A stretch of 6,443 nt of DNA from JAZNSB01 sp045590955 (lineage in GTDB: Bacteria > Pseudomonadota > Alphaproteobacteria > RF32 > CAG-239): contig JAZNSB010000025.1 in NCBI GenBank assembly GCA_045590955.1, positions 1 to 6,443 on the forward strand, given 5' to 3'. Below the pieces are notes generated by a model, which saw only the letters and a list, made by a program, of their open reading frames with translations, made no database searches and was not told where the DNA came from. Shown piece after piece: positions 1 to 6,425 of this stretch (positions are counted from its first letter, which is position 1; every line of letters starts with the position of its first letter). The position numbers and the translations under genes were made by a program.

Positions 1-567
1 GGAATAGCAGAAAATTTTGCTAGATTGATAAAGCAAAAACTGATTGTGCCTATTTTGCGTTCTCCGCATCCGCCGGTTTATAAAGCCAGAGGTGTGGCGG
101 TGGGTTTGGCTGTGGCAATGACCCCGTTAATTGGAATCCAGATGTGGATGGTTTTGTTGATCTGGATGTTTGCAAAAAAATGTTGTAAATGGGATTTTTC
201 TTTACCCTTGGGGCTTGCTTGGACTTGGGTAACAAATGTATTTACAATGATACCTGTTTATTATTTGTTTTATATTAGTGGACAAATAATGAGAGGTAAT
301 TTTGCGTCTATTAAAAACTATAATAACATTGCAAAAATTGTGCAGAAAAATTTTGCAGAAGAAATTCCTTTTATGCAGCAATGGGCAAACTTTTTTAATG
401 AAATTGTAAAAGATTGGGGCATTTCTATGATGATAGGGTGTGTTCCTTGGCTCATAATATCTGCTGTTGCCGGATATTATTTTACACTAAAATTTGAAAA
501 GGCGAGGTTGGCTTTTAGAGAAAAAAGAATGCAAAAAAATAAACTTAAAATGAAAAAACCACTCTAA
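1..567 (+). CDS. DUF2062 family inner-membrane protein, 5'-truncated by the window edge
   Basis: The frame is open from base 1 to the TAA at 565-567, giving 188 visible residues. A TTG at 25 could be read as a start, but no ribosome binding site precedes it and the in-frame codons upstream (reading GIAENFAR) join smoothly, so I read this as a gene whose true start lies outside the window. Numbering from base 1, residues 21-48 (SPHPP, then RGVAVG, then TPLIGIQMW) match the DUF2062 signature of a short-chain 'sP..iA.G.a.G....tP..G.q' segment leading into a membrane helix. Hydrophobic segments lie near residues 31-58, 68-95 and 141-163, and the C-terminus is strongly basic (REKRMQKNKLKMKK), which fits a cytoplasmic tail. 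DUF2062 proteins are small membrane proteins, often near 170-200 residues, so little is missing. Their biochemical role is not established. The gene ends inside a terminator hairpin. Confidence 0.85.
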   Translation, partial: GIAENFARLIKQKLIVPILRSPHPPVYKARGVAVGLAVAMTPLIGIQMWMVLLIWMFAKKCCKWDFSLPLGLAWTWVTNVFTMIPVYYLFYISGQIMRGNFASIKNYNNIAKIVQKNFAEEIPFMQQWANFFNEIVKDWGISMMIGCVPWLIISAVAGYYFTLKFEKARLAFREKRMQKNKLKMKKPL

Positions 568-582
568 ATCAGAGTGGTTTTT
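554..582. terminator. Bidirectional intrinsic terminator shared by the DUF2062 gene and the tRNA
   Basis: A perfect 12-bp stem pairs 554-565 (AAAAACCACTCT) with 571-582 (AGAGTGGTTTTT) around a 5-base loop, AAATC. Plus-strand transcripts end in a run of U and minus-strand transcripts also end in a U run, because the stem is bounded by A and T tracts. It lies between two convergent units, so it probably ends both. The left arm includes the last codons of the DUF2062 gene, and the TAA stop starts at the final base of that arm. Confidence 0.88.
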
Positions 583-585
583 AAT

Positions 586-662
586 TGGTAGCGAGGGGCG
601 GACTTGAACCGTCGACACGCGGATTATGATTCCGCTGCTCTAACCAACTGAGCTACCCCGCC
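586..662 (-). tRNA. tRNA-Met (anticodon CAT), probably elongator
   Basis: On the minus strand this folds as a full 77-base cloverleaf including an encoded CCA (586-588). The acceptor is GGCGGGG with CCTCGCT (G-U pairs at 1-72 and 5-68). The D stem is GCTC/GAGC, with a GG in the loop. The anticodon stem is GCGGA/TCCGC, with loop ATCATAA, so the anticodon is CAT. The T loop is TTCAAGT on stem GACGG/CCGCC, with one A-C mismatch at 50-64. The anticodon stem lacks the three consecutive G-C pairs next to the loop that mark initiator tRNA, so this is not tRNA-fMet. The overall body resembles alphaproteobacterial elongator tRNA-Met. tRNA-Ile with a lysidine-modified CAT anticodon is the alternative, but its usual acceptor and anticodon stem look different. 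Confidence 0.93.
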
Positions 663-679
663 ATCGGTTAACTAGGGAT

Positions 680-708
680 TTAATAATCAATATACTCTTT
701 ATTGTCAA
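680..708 (-). promoter_or_regulatory. Promoter of the tRNA-Met gene
   Basis: On the minus strand a perfect -35 box TTGACA (708-703) is followed by a 17-base spacer and a -10 box TATTAA (685-680, four of six consensus bases). The predicted start is the A at about 673, which leaves an 11-base leader before the mature tRNA end at 662, to be removed by RNase P. The discriminator just after the -10 box (ATCCCT) contains a C run. GC-rich discriminators are typical of stringently controlled stable-RNA promoters, though that regulation is inferred. Confidence 0.75.
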
Positions 709-710
709 TG

Positions 711-734
711 TTTTTTTTCTTTTTTTTTGTTTTT
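711..734 (-). promoter_or_regulatory. A-tract block upstream of the tRNA promoter (candidate UP element)
   Basis: Read on the minus strand this is A5, C, A9, C or G, A8, ending two bases before the -35 box of the tRNA promoter. Position and composition suit an UP element bound by the RNA polymerase alpha C-terminal domain. The tract centres are about 8 to 10 bases apart, close to one helical turn, so the DNA may also be curved. The function is inferred from position and composition only. Confidence 0.45.
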
Positions 735-736
735 GG

Positions 737-765
737 TTGAAATTTTTAATAACAACAATTAAATT
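737..765 (+). promoter_or_regulatory. Candidate promoter of the BOF-family gene
   Basis: TTGAAA (737-742, five of six consensus bases) is followed by 17 bases and TAAATT (760-765, four of six). A predicted start near 772 leaves a leader of about 24 bases to the ATG at 796, with the AGGAG ribosome binding site at 785-789 inside it. The region is so AT-rich that other -10 placements fit nearly as well. Confidence 0.45.
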
Positions 766-795
766 TGGTGATGAAACATGTTAAAGGAGAGAAAA

Positions 796-1182
796 ATGAA
801 AAAATTTTTAGTAGCGCTATTGTTTTGTTGTGTGACAGTAATGTTGGCAACTTCTGTTGTGGCAAAAAAACATAAAAAAGGTGGCTTTGTGGGCCCAAAA
901 CCAGAGGCATTTGCTGTGGAAGAGGTATTGAGTCAGCCAGATGATACTTTGGTGGTAATGCAAGGAAACATTGTTAAACAAGTGGGAAAAGATAAATATC
1001 AGTTTTCTGACAAAACAGGAACAATTATTGTTGAAATTGACGGAGATGAATGGATGGGTGTGGAAGTAACTCCTAATGACGTGATTGAAGTTGTGGGAGA
1101 GGTTGATAAAGATTGGATGAGCACCCAAGTGGATGTGGAATCTGTTGCAATAGTTAATAATACTCAGCCACAAACAAAGTAA
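796..1182 (+). CDS. Secreted BOF-family (YgiW/YdeI-like, bacterial OB-fold) protein
   Basis: This encodes 128 residues. An in-frame ATG lies at 778, but the AGGAG at 785-789 sits six bases before the ATG at 796, and that start gives a clean signal peptide, so I chose it. Residues 1-23 (MKKF, then a hydrophobic core, then TSVVA) look like a Sec signal peptide cut after VVA, so the mature protein should be periplasmic and begin with a lysine-rich KKHKKGG stretch. The mature part follows the BOF pattern (NirD/YgiW/YdeI family, Pfam DUF388): GFVGP, then VEEVLSQPDDTLVVMQGNI, then DKYQFSDKTGTIIVEID near residues 70-86, and VIEVVGEVDKDW, ending in a QVDVESV strand. The family is a small OB-fold linked in enterobacteria to stress and cation responses, and the ligand is not generally known. 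It has its own candidate promoter and terminator, so it appears to be transcribed alone. Confidence 0.92.
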   Translation: MKKFLVALLFCCVTVMLATSVVAKKHKKGGFVGPKPEAFAVEEVLSQPDDTLVVMQGNIVKQVGKDKYQFSDKTGTIIVEIDGDEWMGVEVTPNDVIEVVGEVDKDWMSTQVDVESVAIVNNTQPQTK

Positions 1183-1205
1183 ATTATTTCTGATTTGAGA
1201 TTAGC

Positions 1206-1228
1206 AGGGGGCGTTGCCCCCTTTTTTT
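1206..1228 (+). terminator. Intrinsic terminator after the BOF-family gene
   Basis: GGGGGC (1207-1212), a GTT loop and GCCCCC (1216-1221) form a GC stem, extended by an A-T pair (1206/1222), followed by a run of seven T (1222-1228). It lies 23 bases after the BOF stop codon, and its T run overlaps the stop codon of the convergent helicase gene at 1227-1229. Read on the minus strand the stem has no following U tract, so it probably serves the plus strand mainly. Confidence 0.9.
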
Positions 1229-3485
1229 ATTCTACTTTTTGCAGGTATGAAGCCATAATTTTTTTGGTGCCGGCATTTTCAAAATATACCGTTACAAGGT
1301 TGTTTTCTATGTTTGTTATTTTGCCGTAACCAAAAGTTTGATGATATACTTTTGCACCAATACCATCATCTGATTGAGATGTGTAATCGTAATCTTCTTG
1401 AGAGTATTGTGAACGTTTGTTTGTTCGTTTATTTATCCAATAATTGTTTTGAGCATAACGATTATTTAGATTTTGTTTGAAATACATGGAAGAATTGTTG
1501 ACAATTTCAAGATAAACAGGGTTTATTTCATTAATAAATCTTGATGGTGTATTGTTTTTCCATTGGCCATATATTCTTCTGTTTAATGCTGTGCAGATAT
1601 ATAATTCTTTTTTTGCTCTGGTCATACCAACGTAGGCAAGTCTTCTTTCTTCTTCAAGAGATTTGCTGTCACGTTCTTCCAGGCTTCTTTGGTGTGGGAA
1701 CAAGTCTTCTTCCCAACCGGGCAAGAAAACAAAGTCAAATTCCAAACCTTTGGCTGCATGTAGAGTCATTAACATTACTTTATCTTGAGAAAAATTATCA
1801 TCTTCGCTCATAACAAGGCTGACGTGTTCTAAAAATTGTCCTAAATCTGAATATGCTTCTTTGTCTGCTAAAACAGTAATAAGTTCGTTTATGTTTTCTA
1901 ATCTGCCTTGGCTTTCAGGAGATTTATCTTGTTTTAGCATGTCAATGTATCCGCTTTCTTCTGCTACCATGGTGCAAATTTCTTCAGAAGAGTTTGTTTG
2001 ACTGATTGTTTTCCAAGATGCAAAGCTGTCCATCAGATTTTTTAAGCCGGAATGAGCTTTGGCAGGTAAAAGTTTTTGTTCTGTAGCCAAAATGGCGGCA
2101 TCATACAATGAAATATGCTTTGAAACGGCAAGTTCTTTGATTTTGTTGATACTTTTGTCTCCAATGCCTCTGGCTGGTTTGTTTATGATTCTTTCAAAAG
2201 CAAGCGAATCGGAATTTTCTACAATTACCCTTAAATATGCCAAAATGTCTCTTATTTCTGCTCTTTCATAAAATTTTAGCCCACCGATAACCTGATAGGG
2301 GATTTGTTCTTTTACAAATTTTTCTTCAAATTCTCTGGTTTGAAAGGCCGTGCGCACCAAAACGGCAATGTTAGAGAAATCATTACCTTGGCGACGTAAG
2401 TTGTTTATACATTCGCAAACGTATCTGGCTTCGTCTTCTCCGCTGTACAAACTGACAAGTTTTACTTTTTTATTTTCACATAAAAGAGCTTGAGAATTGT
2501 CGGCAACTTTTAGTGTTTTGCCAAGTCTGTCTTTGTTGTGAGATATTAAATATGAAGCAGCACCCAAGATGTTTGCGGTTGAACGGTAGTTGCTTTCAAG
2601 CCTTATGGTTTGTGCATCAGAAAAATCTTTGTTAAAACGCAATATGTTTTCAATTTCTGCACCTCTCCATGAATATATGGATTGGTCATCATCGCCAACA
2701 CAACATATATTTTTGTGTTTTTGGCTGAGTAGCCTTAACAACAGATATTGGCTAACGTTTGTGTCTTGATACTCATCTACCATAATGTATTTGAACTGAT
2801 CTTGATAATGTAATAACACATCGGAATTTTGTAAAAAAATGTTTGTGCAGTGCATGATTAAGTCGCCAAAATCAACACAGTTTAGTTCCAAAAGCTTTTG
2901 TTGGTATATACTATATACCTGAGAAGAAATACTGCCGGGATAAAGATTGGAAACTTGTTGAGAGCTTAGACCTTTATCTTTGTATCTTGATATAATGTCC
3001 AATATGGATTGGGGGGTATATTTTTGAGTGTCTATTACAAGTTCTTCTTCAATTTGTTTGATTAAACGTTTTTGATCATCTTCACCTAAAATAATAAAAT
3101 TGCTTTTTAAGCCTACCAAGGGAGCGTGAACTCTTAAAATTTTTGCGCAGATTCCATGAAATGTACCAAGCCAGACACTGTTGGCAATTTCTCCAATCAG
3201 ATTATATACTCTGTTGGCCATTTCTCTGGCAGCCTTGTTGGTAAAGGTTACCACTAAACAATTCCACGGATGACAAAGACCTTGTGATAGGATATATGCA
3301 AGTCTTGAAGTCAAGACCTTGGTTTTGCCGGTACCTGCACCTGATAAGACCAAAAGCGGACCTTGTGTGTGCAATACAGCTTGTTTTTGTTGAGGGTTCA
3401 GTTGATTTATCCACTCATAATCAGGTCTTAATGCTGAAGTGGTATCAAAGGTTTTTGTTTCTTCTATTTCAAATATGTTTTCCAT
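1227..3485 (-). CDS. uvrD: UvrD/PcrA-type superfamily 1A 3'-5' DNA helicase
   Basis: From the ATG at 3485 this encodes 752 residues, a normal length for UvrD/PcrA. Helicase motifs occur in order: Q motif LNPQQKQAV (29-37), Walker A GAGTGKT (49-55), Ia VTFTNKAA (79-86), motif II VDEYQDT with D237 and E238, motif III VGDDDQSIYSWRGA (263-276), motif IV with NYRS (near 299-302), motif V TLHAAKGLEFD (574-584) and motif VI RRLAYVGMTRAK (614-625). Residues 710-743 (GAKVYHQTFGYGKI and after) match the small C-terminal Tudor-like domain that in PcrA/UvrD contacts RNA polymerase. The enzyme unwinds DNA in nucleotide-excision and mismatch repair and clears blocked forks. The frame extends 12 codons further to a TTG at 3521, but that codon overlaps the predicted -10 box, so I prefer the ATG. 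Neither start has a clear ribosome binding site. The gene is divergent from the TPR operon and convergent with the BOF gene. Confidence 0.95.
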   Translation of the reverse strand: MENIFEIEETKTFDTTSALRPDYEWINQLNPQQKQAVLHTQGPLLVLSGAGTGKTKVLTSRLAYILSQGLCHPWNCLVVTFTNKAAREMANRVYNLIGEIANSVWLGTFHGICAKILRVHAPLVGLKSNFIILGEDDQKRLIKQIEEELVIDTQKYTPQSILDIISRYKDKGLSSQQVSNLYPGSISSQVYSIYQQKLLELNCVDFGDLIMHCTNIFLQNSDVLLHYQDQFKYIMVDEYQDTNVSQYLLLRLLSQKHKNICCVGDDDQSIYSWRGAEIENILRFNKDFSDAQTIRLESNYRSTANILGAASYLISHNKDRLGKTLKVADNSQALLCENKKVKLVSLYSGEDEARYVCECINNLRRQGNDFSNIAVLVRTAFQTREFEEKFVKEQIPYQVIGGLKFYERAEIRDILAYLRVIVENSDSLAFERIINKPARGIGDKSINKIKELAVSKHISLYDAAILATEQKLLPAKAHSGLKNLMDSFASWKTISQTNSSEEICTMVAEESGYIDMLKQDKSPESQGRLENINELITVLADKEAYSDLGQFLEHVSLVMSEDDNFSQDKVMLMTLHAAKGLEFDFVFLPGWEEDLFPHQRSLEERDSKSLEEERRLAYVGMTRAKKELYICTALNRRIYGQWKNNTPSRFINEINPVYLEIVNNSSMYFKQNLNNRYAQNNYWINKRTNKRSQYSQEDYDYTSQSDDGIGAKVYHQTFGYGKITNIENNLVTVYFENAGTKKIMASYLQKVE

Positions 3486-3500
3486 GGTTTTTAATACTGC

Positions 3501-3529
3501 TTGTTTTTTTATTTTATGCAATATATATT
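3501..3529 (+). promoter_or_regulatory. Candidate promoter of the TPR-MoxR-DUF58 operon
   Basis: TTGTTT (3501-3506, only three of six consensus bases) is followed by 17 bases and TATATT (3524-3529, five of six). A start near 3536 would leave about 24 bases before the ATG at 3560. The -10 box overlaps that of the divergent helicase promoter by two bases, so the two promoters would compete for polymerase if both are real. Other AT-rich hexamers nearby could serve instead. Confidence 0.35.
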
Positions 3530-3547
3530 ATAAATACTTATATTGCA
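3517..3547. repeat. Perfect 9-bp inverted repeat in the divergent promoter region (candidate operator)
   Basis: TGCAATATA (3517-3525) and TATATTGCA (3539-3547) are exact reverse complements separated by 13 bases. Their centres are 22 bases apart, about two helical turns, which suits a dimeric regulator bound to one DNA face. The arms cover the -10 and -35 boxes of the predicted helicase promoter, and the left arm touches the -10 box of the operon promoter. No regulator gene is visible in the window. Chance is possible in such AT-rich DNA. Confidence 0.5.
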
Positions 3548-3548
3548 A
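3520..3548 (-). promoter_or_regulatory. Candidate promoter of the helicase gene
   Basis: On the minus strand TTGCAA (3548-3543, four of six consensus bases), a 17-base spacer and TATATT (3525-3520, five of six) form a plausible promoter. Initiation would fall a few bases downstream, giving a leader of about 30 bases to the ATG at 3485 and excluding the TTG at 3521 as a start. A perfect TATAAT on the same strand at 3532-3527 is an alternative -10 box, but it has no good -35 box. Confidence 0.45.
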
Positions 3549-3559
3549 AGGAGTTTTTT

Positions 3560-4495
3560 ATGTCTCAAACAACAAATGTTAATTCTTCAAATCCGGAAGA
3601 AGTTTTTCAATTTGCAGATGATAGTTGGCACGCCGGTTTTTATGACGATGCAAAAAATTATTACTTGCAAGCCGCCGATTTATATGAAAAAAGCGGAGAT
3701 ATTCACGGAAAATCATCATCATTGTTAAGATTGGCAGAGCTTATGATTTCTTTAGATGAATATGATCAGGCTCTATCAAATTTAAGACAGGCTTTTGATT
3801 TGGTAAAAAATACAGATGATGAGCAATTGTTGGCCGGAGATATATTAATCAAAACAGCAAAAGCTTATGGTGCGCAGAATATGGAAAGCGAAGCATTTGC
3901 TACAATTGCTATGGCTCAAGATGTGTTGGAAAGTGCAAAATATATGGATATGTTGGGTGATGCATTTGATTATCAGGCATATTTATTTTTGATGAAAGAT
4001 GATGAAAATGAAGCGTTGAAAGCATATACAAAGGCAGCTAAGTTATATGAAAATGAAAGAATATCTCTTAAAGAAGCTTCAGTATTGCGTGCAATGGCAA
4101 GAATTTTGATGAAACAAAAACGTTATGATGAAGCCCATGATGTGTTGGAAAAATGCAGAAATCTTTATAGAGAAAACGGAGATTTGCTCGGCGAGGCAAG
4201 TGCTTTGTCTGCAATCGGTTCTTTAAGATATATTATTAAAGATATTCAAAATGCCAGAAAAGCCCTGATGAAAGCAGTGTATTTGTATTCTAAAGTGGAA
4301 TATCATTTTGCAGAGGCAGAAGCTTTGCTATATTTGGCAAGAGTGGAAGCTTATAATAAAGAGCAGGGAGATTTTGAAAGGGCAAAGGCTCATTATAAAA
4401 AATCTATCAAGCTGTTTGACTTTTTGGAAAACAGCATGATGAAAAATATGGTGCTTGAAGAATATCACAATTTTTTGAACAGAGTTTGCGGTTAA
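3560..4495 (+). CDS. Cytoplasmic tetratricopeptide (TPR) repeat protein, first gene of the MoxR operon
   Basis: This encodes 311 residues. The ATG at 3560 has AAGGAG at 3548-3553 with a six-base gap. The frame is open further upstream, but that part lies antisense to the helicase gene and has no start signal. There is no signal peptide or membrane segment. Nearly the whole chain is TPR-like helix pairs with a period close to 40 residues, at roughly 12-45, 51-84, 92-125, 132-165, 171-204, 211-244 and 251-286. Recurring elements are small residues near the first-helix positions and phrases such as YYLQAADLYEKSGD, AYTKAAKLYENE, LEKCRNLYRENGD and YKKSIKLFDFLE. No catalytic domain is seen, so it should act by binding peptides or proteins. 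It is 12 bases upstream of the MoxR gene, which suggests a scaffold or adaptor for that ATPase. The partner is inferred from position only. Confidence 0.9.
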   Translation: MSQTTNVNSSNPEEVFQFADDSWHAGFYDDAKNYYLQAADLYEKSGDIHGKSSSLLRLAELMISLDEYDQALSNLRQAFDLVKNTDDEQLLAGDILIKTAKAYGAQNMESEAFATIAMAQDVLESAKYMDMLGDAFDYQAYLFLMKDDENEALKAYTKAAKLYENERISLKEASVLRAMARILMKQKRYDEAHDVLEKCRNLYRENGDLLGEASALSAIGSLRYIIKDIQNARKALMKAVYLYSKVEYHFAEAEALLYLARVEAYNKEQGDFERAKAHYKKSIKLFDFLENSMMKNMVLEEYHNFLNRVCG

Positions 4496-4507
4496 AAAGG
4501 AAAAAAT

Positions 4508-5470
4508 ATGTCAGAAACAAGTGAAAAAATTATTGAACTTAAAAATTATATGAATTCTCAAATTTTGGGCCAGGAAGAATTGGTAGATAAGTTGATTATT
4601 ACCATGTTGGCTGATGGGCATGCTTTGGTGGAAGGTGCTCCCGGTTTGGCTAAAACAAAAGCAATTAAAACTTTGGCATCAAAATTGGAGGCAGATTATA
4701 ACAGAATTCAGTTTACACCGGATTTGTTGCCTTCTGATATTACCGGAAGTGAAATTTATGTGCCGACAGAGACAAAATTTGAATTTAGAAAAGGTCCGAT
4801 ATTTGCAAATTTGATTTTGGCCGATGAAATTAACCGTGCACCGGCAAAAGTGCAGTCTGCGTTGCTTGAAGCAATGGCAGAAAGACAGGTGTCTGTGGGT
4901 GGAAAAAGATATCAGTTGCCGGAACTTTTTATGGTGATGGCAACACAAAACCCGATTGAACATGAGGGGACATATAATTTACCTGAAGCTCAGTTGGATA
5001 GATTTTTAATGTATATTAAAATAGGATATCCAGATGTATCTGTGGAAAGGCAAATTTTGAAATTGGTAAGAGCTGAAACTCAACAACAAGATGTTCAAAA
5101 ACCGATAACATTGACAATTGATGATGTCTTAAAGGCAAGAAAAGAGGCTTTTAGCGTGCATACCTCAGAAGCAATGGAAGAATATATTGTGCAATTAATT
5201 AATGCAACCAGAAATGCTCAGCGTTATGATGTAACTTTGACAGGTAAAGTGGCTTATGGAGCAAGTCCGAGAGCAACAATTGCGCTGGATAGATGCGCCA
5301 AAGTAAATGCTTGGTTAGATGGCAGAGATTTTGTAATTCCGGAAGATGTTCATGCTGTGGTGTATGATGTATTAAGACACAGGATTGTGTTGTCTTTTGA
5401 TGCTCAGGCTGAAGAAATGACAACTGATGACGTGATTTCTAAAATTTTGCAAATTGTTCCTTTGCCATAA
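4508..5470 (+). CDS. MoxR-family AAA+ ATPase
   Basis: The protein has 320 residues, the usual MoxR length. It starts at the ATG at 4508 after an AAGGA-type site six bases upstream. The AAA_3 core is complete: Walker A GAPGLAKT (43-50), the family phrase DITGSEIY (77-84) and GPIFANL (96-102), Walker B LILADE with D106 and E107, sensor 1 ATQNP (145-149), arginine finger LDRF with R165, and sensor 2 GASPRA with R255. The C-terminal lid follows to residue 320. All catalytic positions look intact, so it should be an active hexameric ATPase. MoxR proteins are thought to remodel or help mature protein complexes, usually with a vWA or DUF58 partner encoded next door, as here. It lies 12 bases after the TPR gene and 9 bases before the DUF58 gene, so co-transcription is very likely. 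The substrate cannot be told from sequence. Confidence 0.96.
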   Translation: MSETSEKIIELKNYMNSQILGQEELVDKLIITMLADGHALVEGAPGLAKTKAIKTLASKLEADYNRIQFTPDLLPSDITGSEIYVPTETKFEFRKGPIFANLILADEINRAPAKVQSALLEAMAERQVSVGGKRYQLPELFMVMATQNPIEHEGTYNLPEAQLDRFLMYIKIGYPDVSVERQILKLVRAETQQQDVQKPITLTIDDVLKARKEAFSVHTSEAMEEYIVQLINATRNAQRYDVTLTGKVAYGASPRATIALDRCAKVNAWLDGRDFVIPEDVHAVVYDVLRHRIVLSFDAQAEEMTTDDVISKILQIVPLP

Positions 5471-5479
5471 GGTAATGTA

Positions 5480-6412
5480 ATGAAATTTTTTAAAGGTTTT
5501 TTTAAAGAAAAAGAATATGAGCAAAAAGGATTGTGTGTGAGCTTATCTGAGCTTATTGCACAAAGGAAAAATGTGGCAAAAATTTTTTATTCTCAAAAAA
5601 ACAAAAGCACTACTTTACAATCCGGAAATGTTAAGTCTGCATTTAAAGGCAGAGGACTGGAATTTGAAGAAATCAGACAATATAATGTTGGAGATGACGT
5701 AAGAGATATTGATTGGAGGGTTACAGCCAGAAAACAAGCCCCATATTCAAAGATTTATAATGAAGAAAAAGACAGGAAGGTGTTTGCATTGCTTGATTTA
5801 TCTGCTTCAATGAGGTTTGGCTCAAAAAAGGAATTAAAGTCTGTGACTGCAGCCAAAGTATGTGCAACGTTTGGTTGGATGGCGTTGGAAAAAAAAGATA
5901 AATTCGGGATGATGATTTTTGACGGAAAAAACCATTGGTTTTATAAACCCCAAAATCATAAACAATCATTTATGGCAATGCTCAAAAAAGTAGCAGATGT
6001 ATCTTGTAATGTTTTAAATGAAGAAAATTACATCAATAAAACATTTCTGAATGAATGCATCAAAAAACTTGAAAAACACATAAAATCTAAGGCAATTGTT
6101 TTTGTTATAAGTGATTTTTATAATATACAAGATGAAAAATTTGATGAACTTAAGGCTTTGGCTCTAAAATCTAATTTGACTTTGGTCAATGTGTTTGATG
6201 TGTTAGAAGAAGTTGCTCCGCAACAGGGAGAATATATGGTTCAAAATAACGGTATATCGGCTACCTTTAGTGCAACAGAAGAATTTGGAGATCTCTATAA
6301 AGATATTTTTGCAAATAAACGAGCAAAATTGAAAGAATTTTGTATAAAGCATAACTGTAATTATATTGAAATCAGGAACGATATTCTGATAAACCGACAA
6401 ATTATTTTGTAA
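5480..6412 (+). CDS. DUF58 protein with vWA-like MIDAS motif, MoxR partner
   Basis: This encodes 310 residues, starting at the ATG at 5480. The only visible ribosome binding site is AAGG overlapping the MoxR stop codon (5469-5472), so translation may be coupled. The DUF58 signature is clear: GRGLEFEEIRQYNVGDDVRDIDWRV (57-81, first part GRGLEFEE, then GDDVRDIDW), TARKQAPYSKIYNEEKDR (82-99), and a MIDAS-type DLSASM with D106, S108 and S110. IVFVISDF (206-213) supplies the later aspartate D212. No hydrophobic segment long enough for a membrane helix is seen, so this is the soluble, short class of DUF58 rather than the class with N-terminal membrane helices. The family is assumed to bind metal and protein ligands like vWA domains and to work with MoxR. 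Tandem TAA TAG stops end the gene. The next gene of the operon probably lies beyond the window. Confidence 0.94.
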   Translation: MKFFKGFFKEKEYEQKGLCVSLSELIAQRKNVAKIFYSQKNKSTTLQSGNVKSAFKGRGLEFEEIRQYNVGDDVRDIDWRVTARKQAPYSKIYNEEKDRKVFALLDLSASMRFGSKKELKSVTAAKVCATFGWMALEKKDKFGMMIFDGKNHWFYKPQNHKQSFMAMLKKVADVSCNVLNEENYINKTFLNECIKKLEKHIKSKAIVFVISDFYNIQDEKFDELKALALKSNLTLVNVFDVLEEVAPQQGEYMVQNNGISATFSATEEFGDLYKDIFANKRAKLKEFCIKHNCNYIEIRNDILINRQIIL

Positions 6413-6419
6413 TAGGTTG

Positions 6420-6425
6420 TTGACA
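6420..6425 (+). promoter_or_regulatory. Isolated consensus -35 hexamer at the window edge
   Basis: TTGACA, a perfect -35 consensus, lies eight bases after the DUF58 stop codon. With a 17-base spacer the -10 box would start at 6443, the last base of the window, so it cannot be tested here. It may instead be part of the start of the next gene: an ATG at 6433 is open to the window end, but no ribosome binding site sits at a normal distance before it. Confidence 0.2.

Noticed and set aside
25..567. A complete DUF2062 gene starting at the TTG at 25.
   Set aside because: No ribosome binding site precedes it, and the frame stays open to base 1, so the gene is better read as cut by the window edge.
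586..662. The tRNA as an integration site for a mobile element.
   Set aside because: There is no integrase gene, no second copy of the tRNA 3' end in the window, and the tRNA has its own promoter and terminator among ordinary genes.
711..734. The T-rich tract as a plus-strand intrinsic terminator.
   Set aside because: No stable hairpin precedes it, and no plus-strand gene ends just upstream; the tRNA there runs the other way.
796..870. The BOF protein as a lipoprotein, because of the cysteine pair in its leader.
   Set aside because: The cysteines follow LLF within the hydrophobic core, which is not a lipobox, and a normal signal peptidase I site (VVA) comes later.
817..1173. A minus-strand frame of 118 codons opposite the BOF gene.
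   Set aside because: The composition (many His, Phe and Asn) is typical of an antisense shadow, and the plus-strand gene has family motifs, a signal peptide and a ribosome binding site.
3284..3559. A 92-residue N-terminal extension of the TPR protein from an upstream in-frame start.
   Set aside because: It lies antisense to the start of the helicase gene and reads as unstructured shadow sequence, while the ATG at 3560 has a well-placed AAGGAG.
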